From: Ramazzottius varieornatus
Lineage: Eukaryota > Tardigrada > Eutardigrada > Parachela > Ramazzottiidae
NCBI GenBank assembly: GCA_001949185.1
Contig: BDGG01000009.1
Location: 1,793,135 to 1,857,134, forward strand
Length of the DNA: 64,000 nt
Reading direction: 5' to 3'
Shown here: one piece after another, positions 24,820-36,175 of the stretch
Layout of the letters: the number at the start of each line of letters is the position of its first letter
How positions within the stretch are numbered: position 1 is the first letter of the stretch
Translations under genes and position numbers: made by a program
The notes under the pieces: generated by a model
Databases searched by the model: none
Told to the model about the DNA's origin: nothing
What the model saw: the letters and a program-made list of their open reading frames with translations, nothing else

Positions 24820-25680
24820 CATGTTGATTCTTCTTGAATACCCAAGGGGACTAGGAATCGTAAACTCATCAGAGGGAGCTCGACCTCCAGACAGCACGAT
24901 CCTTTTCTCAGGATGATTCCCCGTTTTTTTCCCTGATTTTTCCAAGTTTTTTAGTTTTTGCTGAATTATGACTTTGTGTCTGATCGATCAAATTTGTACG
25001 AATCAACTGGCGAAAACAGTAAGTTGATCAACAAAGAATTGATTACTCTCAGGACTCTGCCGGTCGGACAATGGTACGACCGACAGGGTATGACGTAACT
25101 CGTACTGCCTACTGTACGATCGGCAGCGACGCGGCTGGGTAACTAGGTAGGAAGGTAGATGATCGTACAATGGTACCATCGCCAGGGTGGGTGGGTAGGT
25201 TGGTTGACCACTAGTGGCTAACCATTGGTCTTGCTGTCTTAACCACTAGTGATTGACCATTGCTCTTTCTAGGTTGGGCACTAGAGGTCGGCCATTGGTT
25301 TTACTATGTTTGACCACCGATACTAGCCATTGGCATTGATAGGTCGACCGCCCAGTCGCAGCTGGTTTATTGGCCCGTCCTTTCTGTCTATTAATTGGTC
25401 AAGGGCCGTGGTAACCGGTCTGGACGGAACCGCAGTTTACTTGAGTTGATTATTTGACTGAAAGACGCTTTTTATTACGTCAGATGTGCATGAACCTTAG
25501 TTCCCATCCTTTGATCTTTCCGTCATAGGCTCAGGTTTGCCATAGTTTCCCCAATTTAAGGGCTTTGGGATGCCTGAACAGCTTTCTGCTATGACTCAAG
25601 CGGTCTATGATTCATCCTGAAGCTCCGCTAGAAGGCCGGCCTTTTGGGCGGAGCTCTCGCAAAACCAGCGTAAAGCTGCA
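24820..25680 (+). repeat. Dispersed repeat R1, copy A
   Basis: The two ends of this stretch match 50490-51430 in the same order and orientation: left block 24838-24925 (CTCCAGACAGCACGATCCTT is shared) and right block about 25500-25680 (GCCTTTTGGGCGGAGCTCTC is shared). The interior has diverged. No terminal inverted repeats or coding capacity seen, so probably a degenerate non-autonomous element. Confidence 0.75.
25204..25343. repeat. 35-bp minisatellite, four units
   Basis: Four consecutive 35-bp units can be lined up without gaps, starting at 25204, 25239, 25274 and 25309. Each keeps a CACTAG-like block and CCATTG at fixed positions, with considerable divergence between units. It lies inside copy A of repeat R1. 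Confidence 0.8.
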
Positions 25681-26299
25681 GTACCTCGCTGTCTTCACAG
25701 AACGGTGGGCCAAAATGCGAGCTGACTCAGCAGCCGCCGTAGACAGGTGGAGAACAACCATCAGTATGACGCTGAAGGTCCAGAGATCAAATCATGGTTT
25801 AATTTTCTGCGAATTACAAAATGCAGAAACATTCTAATCTGCATCGCGGAAGACATTATCCTCAGATTTCCAGAGCTTTAACACATTCGAAAAATGTTTC
25901 CCCATGTAACGGTTTGCTTGTAAGAGGAAAGGTTTGTTCGATTAATTTTATTGATTTATTCATTTGGTTCAATGGGCGGTGACGCACAGAGTATTCGCTC
26001 CGCCTCGATATTCGCATGATACAATCAATCGATCGCTTAAACCTATTTCACACTCTCCGGCAAGGCAAGGTACACTGGTACGGCAGCTCATCAGTGCATT
26101 GAAAACCCTTCATCTTCCCAGGTGTTTCAGAAAGCGACTTGCGGAAGTCGAGGAATACACCTTAATTGTGGGCGCTAGTTAACGGTGAGCTAGGTAGTGC
26201 TTCCGAGGCAAGCATCGGGGGAGAAGACTTTGCGTCGGCATATTGTGGATCAGCTCGCTGGCTCAGAAGTTTGCTTGTGGATAACTGAGCGTCGCAGCA

Positions 26300-28075
26300 A
26301 TGAGCAGCAGCAGTCAACTACTGATCGGTGGCGACGATGTCAACGCCGTGGTGGTGGACTATGGAAGCGCCTCATTCCGATATGGCCATGCCGGGGAAGA
26401 TGCTCCATCCTTGGTTATCCCCAACTCTATCGGATACCTTGACGAAGTCGCAAAAGCAGTTGGTAAGTGTGGCCATCGATCTGTTGTAATTACTGCTATA
26501 TCAGCCTATATGTACATATGTGCGGCTTATCATAAAGTGCAAACGGTTGCTGGTTGCAGAGTCGATGGAAGTAGACGATGCATCCGGAGACAAGACTATC
26601 AGGGACAGCAACAATGAGAACTCATTGACGAATGGGTCAGCAGACAGCTCCATGCTGTCGAACCAAGGGAAGAAAAGTAGGACTTACTTCATCGATCCTC
26701 TCACCTTAACCAATCCTAAAGACGGTCTGGAAATCGAAAGGTATGTCGTAAAGGCCAACGTCGTGCAGTTAGCGCTCAAGGTGAATGTCCATGTCCAGAA
26801 GAGAATGGAATATCATGGTGGTTGCAGTGATCTCACCCACGACGGCATGATTGAGAACTGGGATGCTTTTGAAGCCGTGATGGAATTTGCTCTGCGGAAA
26901 CATCGGCCTGTCGATCCCTCACAACATCCGCTCCTCTTCTCCGAACCTCTAGTAAGTTCTGACACAAACACTATCGAATAAGGAAGCGTGCGCCGCTTGC
27001 TAAAAAGATGTTGTCCAGTTTGCTTGTTTTCCCAAGTGGCGCACATTTATATTGTCAATATTTGGAAGCGTGCGCCATTGAAGATGACGAATTTGTCGAC
27101 TGTGTTTGACGAGCTGCGAAATGATGAGATTGGGTTTGGTAGTGGAACAGTGCGAAGAAGAGGGAGCAGCTGTGCGAGCTGGTCTTTGAAAAGTTCAAGT
27201 CGTCGGCCTTCTTCACGGTCAAGTCGCCTGTTCTTACCTGTTTCGCCCACGGGAAGAGCAGCGGCCTGGTGCTGGACAGTGGCAAGATACACACGACTGC
27301 CGTCGCTGTCCACGAAGGCTTCTGCCTAGTGCCCACCGGCGCCGCCAAGAGCCTCCTGGGCGGCGACTTCATCACCAACGAATGTCGCAAAGAGCTCGAT
27401 CGACTGAAGATCGATCTGACTCCGCAGTACATGATCAAGAGTAAAGAAGCCGTGGAGTTGGACCAACCACCTAAATACACCAAGAAGGCCATTGTGCCTA
27501 AAGTTTCTCCATCTTTCCACAATGTCAAAACTCGAGCTGTAGTAGAAGATTTCAAGCAGATCGTGGCCGTCTCTGACAGCCCACTAGGCGAAGTCAATCA
27601 AGACAACCTGGACTCCAGAGAGTACGAGTTCCCTACAGGCTATCATACCTTGTTCGGTATTGAACGCTACCAAATAGCCGAGCTACTCTTCGATCCTTCC
27701 TTGATCCGTACGGCGCCGTCGCACAATCTCAACTCCATGCTGGGTGTCAGCAATCTCATTCACAACTGCCTGTCCTTGACGGACCAAGATATTCGTCCCC
27801 AGTTGTGGGGCAACGTCATCGTCTCGGGCGGCAATAGCTGCATACACGGCTTCCTGGAACGGGTGACGGCCGACTGTACGCGCCGCAGCACCTCCTCGGC
27901 CAAACTGAAAGTAGTAGCCAGTACGGGCGGACCTGAACGAGCCTCGGAAAGGATGTTTGCCCCCTGGACGGGAGGCTCCATCCTGGGCTCTCTAGGTACC
28001 TTCCAGAACATGTGGATCTCCAGAAGCGACTATGAAGAAACGGGCAAGATCATCGTGGCCAAGAAATGCCCTTGA
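26300..28075 (+). CDS. ACTL6A: Actin-like protein 6 (BAF53 / Arp4)
   Basis: Nuclear actin-related protein shared by SWI/SNF (BAF), INO80 and TIP60/NuA4 chromatin complexes. Exons 26300-26462, 26560-26740, 26828-26951 and 27143-28075, all in phase. N-terminus DDVNAVVVDYGSASFRYGHAGED is the first actin-fold nucleotide loop; the linker SMEVDD corresponds to the MEID region of vertebrate BAF53; WNSAKKREQLCEL, LVLDSGKIHTTAV, LGGDFIT, the MLGVS...IRP block and SGGN follow in order. The end WISRSDYEE...AKKCP matches the BAF53 C-terminus (WISKQEYEE...KCP), which separates it from other actin-related proteins. About 466 residues, some 35 longer than human, mostly in the insert encoded by exon 2. The third intron (191 bp) contains a palindromic repeat plus an extra half copy. 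Confidence 0.95.
26984..27117. repeat. P1 palindromic repeat plus extra right half
   Basis: A right half core (GCGTGCGCCGCTTG at 26984) and linker precede a full core at 27033-27081. Nearly fills the 191-bp third intron of ACTL6A. Confidence 0.85.
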
Positions 28076-28404
28076 AGGGCCCACAAGTAGCACCGGACAG
28101 GTTTTTTTGCTTCTTTATCATCTCTTTTTTATTTTGACATCCAGTCTGACATTAAACAGTTGCTGTCTCCTCCTTCTCACTTTACCTACCATCAATTTTG
28201 TAACTCTTGTTTGCGCATTAATTTCTTGGGTGGCAGTTTGTTGTCCCATGCGCCGCGGCAACCCCCCTGGACTGTATCATAATTATGTTGTATATGCTGC
28301 TCTTGCAGTGGTCTGGTACATCCGTAGCCGTTATGACAGTAGAAATTAACCAGTAGAGGTGATGATTGTTGTCGACAGCTTAGGTTGTGAGTATGGGAGG
28401 TTAA

Positions 28405-30300
28405 TTACTGCAGTGGCAGGTGGGCTTTCTCCGAGAAGCTGGTCTTTGTCGTGTCCTGGAAGATATCGGTCGGCTGTGGGTACTGCAGATGGCGTTTTCT
28501 CTTGAGGTCAGGCAGGCTGCCGGCACTGTGCCAACTGTCCATCTCTGACAGCGGAAGAACGTAAGCTCTTCCAGCCATACTGCTCAATGACAAAGTGGAA
28601 GGCCAGAGATTGACGCTGACATAGTCTTGGGGAAGAACCATGACCATGAAGGAGATGGCCACCAGTACGGTGCCGACGATTTGGGCGTTGGCCAGCGTGA
28701 AGCCTCTGGCCGTGTCCAGCACTATGGAAAGAAGCAGCAAGTCTTAAGAAGCATGCTAGCCGCCGGGGACAGGCAGGCAGGCAATGTGCCTTGCAGCCAA
28801 CCTGTGTTGAGAGCCAGCACCAGCAGTTCGCCGATGGACATGAAGAAGGGCGTGGAGACCACCAAGCCGTAACCGTAAATAATGGCGGCGCTGCCGAAGG
28901 CTATCCATGAGGGCACCGCGTACTGATAAGGCAATTCCTCAATGTCGTATATCTCCACACCCGTCAACTTTAAGATTAGTGGGACGGGCCAGAAGGTTAG
29001 ACACTGGATAATGTACATCATCTACCAACACAAAGAAATAATTAAGCGCTCTCTTGCCAGAAGGGAACACTCGTCGAATATAGAGGCGGACTTTGTGCCT
29101 TTACCGTTATGGCAAAAGCCGTCTGCCCAAAATCGGCCCTGGGGAAAGCCCGTTTGAAGGCAATCTGCAAGATGTAGTCAGAATGATGTACAGTTAATAC
29201 AAGGGCGACCTGCCTACAGCTGCAGGAAGATGGGCCTTGTCCCAGTCTAGACAAGGAAGCGATAAAGGTCGGCGATGGAGCTGTCAGCTGACCTGATGGA
29301 GGGACAAGGCTATAGCTGAAACCAGGCCGCATCCCACTCCCACGTAGACCTGCTCTCTCGACATGTCGTTATTCTTCGAGGAAAGAACTGCTCCGTAAGA
29401 GATGAGGCTCACTCCGCAGAAGGATATGACAACAAAGAGGCTCTGTAAGAGATATATGAGGAGATTCATGTCTAGAAGTTTGCTGTCTGGGCGGTCTGCT
29501 GCTTCAGCCAGCTTCAAGGTATGCAAATTGAGGTAGGCCTACTTTTAGAACAAGCGGCCGATGTCCAAGTACCAGCCAGCCCAGAAGATAGGACCACTCC
29601 ACGCCCATGGAATACAAGGCGGTGGCCACCGCAGTTGGGATACTGGCCGACGCCTAATCCATTGCGTGACATGACAAAGACGTCCATTCGTACAATTCTC
29701 AGGACCGAAGTCAACACAAACCATGGTTTGACATGTAGGAATTAAATTGCCTACCATTGTGTAGGTTATCTGGATGACGACGACGGTGCTGATGGGAGCC
29801 CAAAACTGGCGGAAGATGCCCAGTACACTCCAGTCGGGACAGGCCATCTTGCAGCGGCTACCCCAAATGACAAGAGATTGAGCCAGCTTTTGCCATGTAT
29901 CGGTACAGTGTAAAAAATGCATCCTTACTCCTGTCAATTATAGTTTGGCAGTTGTCTCCTCAAGACGACAGGGCACGCATCTCAGTCTCACTTCCAAACC
30001 AATAAACGAACCACAACGTTGCACGAGGAGCGATGCATTTTCTACACACTGTTGTATAGCAGAGGGCACCTGACGGTACGGACCTTATGGTTGCTGGCAG
30101 ATTGACCGGACAACCCTTTATACGTTGGATGAGGGCGTTGATGAGGAGGTAGATGGGGAAGGTGCTGGCTCGGGTGATCATTTTGAACATGACGAAGAGG
30201 AAGGGCGCTTTGAAGTGACTAGTCAGGAAGGCTATGCTGGACAGTTGGGAGGCCACAACCAGCAGAGCCACGTACATCATCAACAATAAAAAGGCCGTCA
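28405..30300 (-). CDS. SLC35F3/F4-like membrane transporter
   Basis: Multi-pass transporter of the drug/metabolite (nucleotide-sugar transporter-like) superfamily. Human SLC35F3 has been linked to thiamine; the substrate here cannot be read from sequence. From the 5' side, hydrophobic exons: about 30300-30090 (FLLLMMYVALLVVASQLSS and FPIYLLINALI), about 29860-29760, a short exon near 29580, 29505-29300 (LIYLLQSLFVVISFCGVSLI, VGVGCGLVSAIALSLHQ), 29020-28800 and 28720-28405 with a hydrophilic cytosolic tail. Stop TAA at 28405-28407. The 5' end is open: the frame continues upstream through GRSSAKAGSG, and a candidate first exon with an ATG at 30603 did not join in phase in my hands. It is paralogous to the gene at 63263 (APFxF...TFPxYLLI in both). 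A 147-bp inverted-repeat element sits in an intron (29905-30051). Confidence 0.75.
29905..30051. mobile_element. Short inverted-repeat element (family M2), copy 1
   Basis: Left end CAGTGTAAAAAATGCATCC, right end the imperfect inverse (CGATGCATTTTCTACACACTG). The same ends occur at 45706-45809. CAGTG termini resemble hAT-type ends, but I see no convincing 8-bp target duplication. It lies in an intron of the SLC35F-like gene. Confidence 0.6.
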
Positions 30301-30603
30301 TCCATTTCGTCGCAGGTTGTGCCAGTATTAGCGATCCCCCTGACCCACTTCCAGCCTTGGCGGAACTTCTGCCTACCGCAATATCCCTGCTTTTACCCTC
30401 CTAAATGCAAAAGCACCATCAAGGAACCAGATGATATACCCCTCGGCCCATACAAAAGGAAACGCAAATTTTTTGACAGTATCAGTTGACGTACCATTCA
30501 GAAGCAGAAGAGGATGAAAATCGACTTGCGCCAGATCGAAACATTCCTCTGCGGAAACATGCAGCATTCTTTTCCTGTTGACAAAAAGGCCCTTCCATTT
30601 CAT

Positions 30604-31360
30604 AACATAATTAATCAGTGGCCAAAGTTTCTGATTGAGCCTTTATCACCGAGTACTGTGCTTATCTGGACGCCAGCCATGCACATTCCCCCTGACACTG
30701 ACACATGCACTGACTTGGTTCCATGACAGATCGCAGAACCCCATGATGAAAAATTAACCATTCAGCTTTCAGGAATAAATTATCGGATTTATTTTTGCTT
30801 GCACGTTGAGTTTTGTAAAGTCGAACTTCTGACTTGCATGCGTCTTCCCGCAAAATGTAAAGCCAGGGTAATATCTGAGCTGTTGGATGGAGAAACTGAG
30901 GGACGGTGGAAGCTGAAGTCGAGAGAGATTCGAGAGTCGAGAGTATAGGTGGTCGGTGGTCACAAATTAGTACAGAAGGCTTGCCGAAGCGAAAATAGGA
31001 ATTTTCGTGTCTTTCGCCGTGACGAAAATAACTTTTGGCCACGAGGAAGTCTGGAAGATCGACAAAAATCTTTCGCCGAGGCGAAAAAAGCACTGCGTGT
31101 TCGACTGACTGATTGATTGATTAAACAAGCTTTTGTCGCAGCTAAAAAGGGCGAAAAATCTTATTTTGGCTTGGCCGAGCCTTATCTACAAATTAGCGGT
31201 AACGTTTTGTTTCTTTGCTTGGGAACAAGTGCGGGCCGGGAACGAGACATGGCATACATCCGGGTTGAAAAGACTGGCTGTCCGTCAGGACGAAAATACA
31301 GAGTGTCTTGAAGGCGATTATCAGATTTGCGACTGTTGAATAGCGTCATGTTTGTTTACT
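30604..31360. other. Intergenic spacer
   Basis: About 0.75 kb between divergent genes. Open frames of up to about 140 codons on the minus strand show no domain. Several short TTTCGCC / GGCGAAA-like inverted words occur near 31000-31090. No gene supported. Confidence 0.4.
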
Positions 31361-31969
31361 ATGCCTGTTGTCAGCCTGAAGAAGAGCGTGATTCCAAGCT
31401 ACAAACGCCACCCGGATCATGGCGACTCTGCCAGCATCGAACGTCTACTGGCCACCAATTTGTCCATCGAAGACTTTTCCCACGTGCAGCGTCATGACCC
31501 ACGGCGTCCCACTCGTCATAAAGGCAGCGAGGAAGTCATGGGCCTGGCCCCACCACCCAAGAGGAAGAAACACAAGCGAGCAAAGTTCCGCGACGAAGTC
31601 GTGCAGGTGACCATGGTCGATCAGGAGAAGAAGATGAAACAGCAACAGATGATATTGAAGAAGATGGCGCAGGACAATGTCAAGCTAGAAACGCAGGTCA
31701 GGACCTACGAGCAACGGCTGAAAGAGATGAGGCAGGATGCCGTCTATCGCGACCTCTCTGGCAAAGAGCCGCAAAGGGAGGGCCTTTGCATGCCTGTCCG
31801 CCAAGCTATCCGCTCCCTCCGTAACCTCATACGCACCGGCTGGTTCCGTTTTTGGCTGAAGCTGCAAATCAAACTGGAAGAAAAGCATCGTCGCATCACC
31901 AAAGAGGATATCCTCGATCCGCCACTTGCCATTTCCAACTTTCAACTTGATGGCATTTCCGCCAGTTGA
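31361..31969 (+). CDS. Uncharacterised basic, coiled-coil-containing protein
   Basis: A 202-codon frame from the ATG at 31361 to TGA. I do not recognise the family. The middle is strongly basic (PPPKRKKHKRAKF), followed by a charged helix likely to be a coiled coil (QEKKMKQQQMILKKMAQDNVKLE), then a segment with RSLRNLIRTGWFRFWLKLQIKLEEK. Codon use and the lack of stops over 600 bp suggest a real exon. A second frame (31926-32303) begins before this one ends, so the true product may be longer through a missed intron or frameshift. Its 3' end converges on UBE2M. Confidence 0.55.
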   Translation: MPVVSLKKSVIPSYKRHPDHGDSASIERLLATNLSIEDFSHVQRHDPRRPTRHKGSEEVMGLAPPPKRKKHKRAKFRDEVVQVTMVDQEKKMKQQQMILKKMAQDNVKLETQVRTYEQRLKEMRQDAVYRDLSGKEPQREGLCMPVRQAIRSLRNLIRTGWFRFWLKLQIKLEEKHRRITKEDILDPPLAISNFQLDGISAS

Positions 31970-32303
31970 TGCCAGCAGCCACATCACCAAGTACCCATCC
32001 TTCAAAAGTCCCACAACAACATCAAACCGACCAACCAGACACATTGTTTTTACTGATTCACGGACCGTAGTCACCTTAGGAGCAGAGGACAAAAGTAAAA
32101 CTCGGCGTAAAACAAATGTCAAGTATTTTCAATACCTTCGACACTTCGCATCACAATCTCTGAGTGATCCCAATATTGTCGGAGCGCTTCATACAGGTGT
32201 AGCGACAGTGGCTAAAATCCCGAAAGGTGGTCTCAAAGATTGGGCCGACCAATATAGACAGCTGGTCAGATCAGTACAAACTAGAAGCAACATGGTCGAT
32301 TAG
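31926..32303 (+). CDS. Possible continuation of the preceding uncharacterised gene
   Basis: Open frame in another phase that overlaps the end of the 31361 frame and ends TAG at 32301-32303, only 21 bp from the UBE2M stop codon on the opposite strand. The translated text (HIVFTDSRTVVTLGAED; KIPKGGLKDWADQYRQLV) looks protein-like but has no domain I recognise. No GT donor is visible in the overlap, so a frameshift, a sequencing error or chance are all possible. Confidence 0.3.
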   Translation: MPFPTFNLMAFPPVDASSHITKYPSFKSPTTTSNRPTRHIVFTDSRTVVTLGAEDKSKTRRKTNVKYFQYLRHFASQSLSDPNIVGALHTGVATVAKIPKGGLKDWADQYRQLVRSVQTRSNMVD

Positions 32304-32324
32304 TTCAGCTGACTCAATTACAGC

Positions 32325-33239
32325 CTAGACGACTTTATCAAACTTCTCTCGGACTCCCGCCACCGAGCGACCCTTCATCGATTCTTGAACTTGCTGAGCA
32401 AACTGAACCGAGTTTCGGACCATGAGATCGGCAGCCTCCTTGTTCAGCGGATCGTCGGCATTGGGTTCTAGTAAGAGAAACTGCAAGCCATACAAGATGG
32501 CACTGAGAGTCAAGACAGGCTTCCAGTCTTCTCGTAAAATATTCAGGCAGACGTTGCCCTCATAGTCAATGTTGGGATGGTAGATCTTTGGAATACACTT
32601 CACCTTGGGCGCTTCATGTGGATAGTTGTTGGAAATCTTGATGGAGAATGTGAAGGTCCCGCCTTTGTATAAACCCTGCAGATATCAACTCTACAAAATC
32701 AACACGATCCATCTCAGAGCTGCGCAAACAAAGTCAACCAAGTCCTTTTTCCACGTGGCGTACCTTCTCGAAGTTATCAGCTGCAAGCGTGCGCCGCTTG
32801 GGAAAACGATCTAGTCGACTTTGTCTATCAAGCTCCCATTCGATAAACTAGAACCCTGTCAACAATGTAATCGGTCATACCTCATCCGGAGTGATCACCA
32901 AGCTCAGGTTCTGTAAATCATCTTTGTCGGGAACATCCAGCTTCAAAGTTCGTGGTAACTGAAGTTCACTCAAATCTACAACAAATACATAACGCGGTAA
33001 CTTCTTCCACTTCCGAGACGAGACATTTGATCTGTAGCACTATAACGAGAGGCTAAACTAATGATCACCCCATACCCGTCACTCATGATTGCCATGGATT
33101 ACGAACCCAAAAGTATTAGAATGTGGGAGAGGATACCTTTATTGATCCGTAATTCGGCGGCGGAAGTCTTCTTCGTAGTTTTACCACTAGTACTTTCCTG
33201 AGCCTTCGCCTGGTCCTTCAAGGTAAACAATTTGATCAT
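32325..33239 (-). CDS. UBE2M: NEDD8-conjugating enzyme UBC12
   Basis: E2 that takes NEDD8 from NAE1-UBA3 and transfers it to cullins. Three exons: 33239-33137, 32975-32881 and 32675-32325 (stop TAG). The start is the ATG at 33239, giving [10 protein letters not shown], which matches the family N-terminal extension MIKLFSLK used for docking to UBA3 and DCN1; this distinguishes UBC12 from other E2s. Exon 2 gives [15 protein letters not shown] and exon 3 the catalytic region [20 protein letters not shown] with the active-site Cys, then [14 protein letters not shown]. About 182 residues, full length. The second intron (205 bp) contains one palindromic repeat. Confidence 0.96.
32717..32832. repeat. 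P1 palindromic repeat, full length
   Basis: Outer arm GAGCTGCGCAAACAAAGTC, core 32752-32801, inverse arm ending GACTTTGTC. In the 205-bp second intron of UBE2M. Confidence 0.85.
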
Positions 33240-33598
33240 CTTGAAAGGGTAAAACGCTCCCGCCTGCTAAGCAAGGATTTCTTTGCAGCAAGACAGCAGC
33301 AATCGATGGTCCCCTGGTTCTCCTGATGATGAGAACACTAGGAAGTCGTCGCAAGGAGGCAGACTGTCCAAGTCGAGGCTCAGCAATCCGTCGACGGCGC
33401 GTGTATGGCCATGGTATCTGTAAGTTATAACATCGTCCACCCACCGGGTTCTGTATTACAAAGCGGGGCTACTAGAAGTCAGCAGGATGACTGGATGAGG
33501 AATAAAGATCGTGAGACAGAATATAATCTTGGATCCGGAAGCAGACGATACAACTCGTATTCCGCAGTGCTTTACCACAGGTCACGGTCGCTCCCGGG
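33240..33598. other. UBE2M upstream region
   Basis: About 360 bp between the UBE2M start codon and the hAT insertion. It should carry the UBE2M promoter; no further feature seen. The last 8 bases (33591-33598) are the left target duplication of the hAT element. Confidence 0.5.
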
Positions 33599-35334
33599 TA
33601 GTGATGTTCTAATATGGGATAATGACATCTAATATAATAAAAATAAATATCCGCCGTCTGCTAAAGTCTTACTAACTCCGAACTGCTATAGTAAAACCTC
33701 TGCCTGACTTACTAAAATATTACTATAGTAGAAGCTTTGGAGGTTCGTTATTAAAATATATTTTAATATCGGAGAGCTCGACAGAAGATCTAAAGAATCA
33801 GAATCACATCAATCAGGCCAGCAAGAATGCTCCCAGTATTTGCTCGGACCGTCTAAAGTGCTTAATCGTCAAGATCGGGCAAGTAATCGAATTTCGGAGA
33901 CAGAGAATTTTTCTTTCGAGATTGTGACCAGCTAGTCTGTTTCCCTTCCCCATAGTCGCCGCCGATGCGATAGAGAAGACTCTTTCGGGCGCACTCGAAG
34001 CAGCGGGAATGGCCAGGATGTCCAAAGCGAGACGACTCAACAGAGGGAACTTATCAGCATTCTGTATCCAGAAGACTTCCGGGTTGTCTTCAACGTTGTC
34101 GTCGGAGCCGATAGGAAGGCTTACGTAGGTCCGAACTTCCAAGTCAAATGGAGATTTCTGTTGCGTGACTTCTGAACTTGCATCGATGAAGAAACCCAAG
34201 TCGTCCATACCATCTGGATTACTGTTCGCATTCAGTGCAGTCGATTCTGGCAATGTTTCTGAAAAGCAGCGAGGTGCTACGTTTTTCACCCCCATAGAAA
34301 CTAGGTATGACATGTGACCGGTATGTGTTTACCTTGCGTGGGCTCCTCATACCGCTCAATGTTTTTCAATGACAGCCATCTCGAAGCAAGACTAGACAGT
34401 CGCTGTGGCAATGTAAGTCTCAGTTTCTTACGGAGAAATGTGCTCGCAATGTAGACAGCATCGAACTTTGGGTTGCAATCATCTATCACATATCCCAGCA
34501 CGCGCAACAGCTCTGAATCCATGGCAAGAATGACCTGAACGACAAACACGATCACCGTACACCACCATAAGTAAGATAGATTTCGATTGTAGTTCTTAGT
34601 AAGAATTAAATGTTGAAGTGACATACCACAGCACATTTTGTTATTTTTCTGAGTTGGCGCTAATTACCTCATCGAATGGGTTCTCAATATGGAAGCTTGA
34701 AAAGTCGAGCTTGAGAAGAGCATCGCGAACTCACTCCAAATGCCTGACTAGTCCGTTCATGTAAAAGTGAACTGGGTGGATGGTCGCTTCCTTATCCGCG
34801 CTGAGTTTGTCCGTAACCTGTGAATACTCAATACATACGACATCGAACCAAAAATTTCTGACTTCATCAGAAATTAAAATGAGCTCAAAGACTTGCTGAC
34901 CGTATTACACTTCTCCAGTAGACGTATGATAAATTTTATGATGAGCCATTCACCAGGAGTTAAACCAGGGATCTTCAAGTGACGAGCCATGATCTCTTTC
35001 ACGGGTTCTCGTACTTCATCAAGTCGTCGCAGAGAGAGCAGAGTAGAATTCCATCGGGTTGAGACATCTGCTATTAATGTCAGCCCGGTAGCTTTGAGAA
35101 GTTCACCCGTGGCTACGTGAGACATTCGGAAAGTCCTGACTATAATTCTGGCCCAGTTGATGATCGACTTCAGCTTTTCATCCTTCTCGAATGCTCGAAC
35201 CGCGGTCTGCAGTCGATGGATGGTACAACTGTGACGCTTGATTCTGCAACAGAAAAGAATTCACACTGATGTGCGGTTGACCGTAATGCTCGAAAAGCAG
35301 AACATTCATTTATTCCATATGGACGTGATGTTGA

Positions 35335-35440
35335 AGCTCGGCAAACAAACTAGACAAAAAGGTTTTCTTCTGTCGCGCAGTTTGACAGTGTTATCGCCTG
35401 AAAGTGTGCGCCACTCCAAGATCCATCTTGTCAATTTTTG
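35335..35440. repeat. P1 palindromic repeat inside the hAT element
   Basis: Outer arm GCTCGGCAAACAAACTAG, core 35370-35417. Left core arm is worn (TGTCGCGCAG). Confidence 0.78.
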
Positions 35441-35984
35441 GAATTATATATGGACAAAGCCTAGGAATTATATATGGACAAAGCGCAGTAAGAGAAAATT
35501 ACCTTCCGTCGAACTCGGTCTCGCATTCACTCTCGAACCTCATGTACTCATTGACCTCTTGCTGCGTGTTCGCGTCTTCTATTTGAGCTGAAACTACGCT
35601 CAGCTGTGCTTCTTCCTCCTCTGACTCGTCAGGATTTACCGGACTATTCGACTGAACGAGGGCTTTGAAAGCGGCCACCATGCTTGAACCGCTGTCTGTC
35701 ACTACGGCGGATATCTTCTACGAAGGAATCTCCCACCCAGCCAAAATCTCCCTCGTAAGCGTGAATAATCGAGCGGCACTGTGTGGACTCGGAAAAGTGC
35801 GACATGCCAGGGTCACCCTTCGCATCGTCTTCGTGAGATGATCATACATCCGCGCCGTTACCGCCAGCTTCGACTCAGACATTCCGCGTTTAGTCCAGAT
35901 GTCTACAAATAAATAACACTAAACGTCAATCTCAGTCAAAATAGTAACCGCTCAAGATTGAAAATAACTGTCATGTCAGTGAGA

Positions 35985-36175
35985 AATTTGGACGACATCA
36001 TTTTTCCATCTGGCGCACACTTTCAGCCAAAAACACCGGAGCAGGCGCCACTTGGGACAACAGTTAATGTCATTAAGTCTGCTCGTCATAATGGCGCAGA
36101 CTTTCAGCAAATAACAGTGAAAATGTGCGCCACGTAACGAATAGTCTTGCAAATTTGTTTGCAGCCGTGCTAATT
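35985..36175. repeat. P1 palindromic repeat, dimer, inside the hAT element
   Basis: Cores at 36007 and 36088 (81 bp apart), forward loops (GCCAAAAACACC, GCAAATAACAGT). Confidence 0.82.

Larger units (their letters stand above)
24225..26299. other. Repeat-rich intergenic region
   Basis: About 2 kb with no supported gene. It contains one copy of a dispersed repeat (24820-25680) with a 35-bp tandem array inside it (25204-25343). The last few hundred bases must contain the ACTL6A promoter and 5' UTR. Confidence 0.65.

Noticed and set aside
26300-28075. Conventional actin or Arp8
   Set aside because: The MEVDD linker, WNSAKKREQL and the AKKCP end match BAF53/ACTL6; there are none of the large Arp8 insertions.
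30662-31093. 143-codon minus-strand frame as a gene
   Set aside because: No domain, no plausible start context and composition unlike neighbouring proteins.
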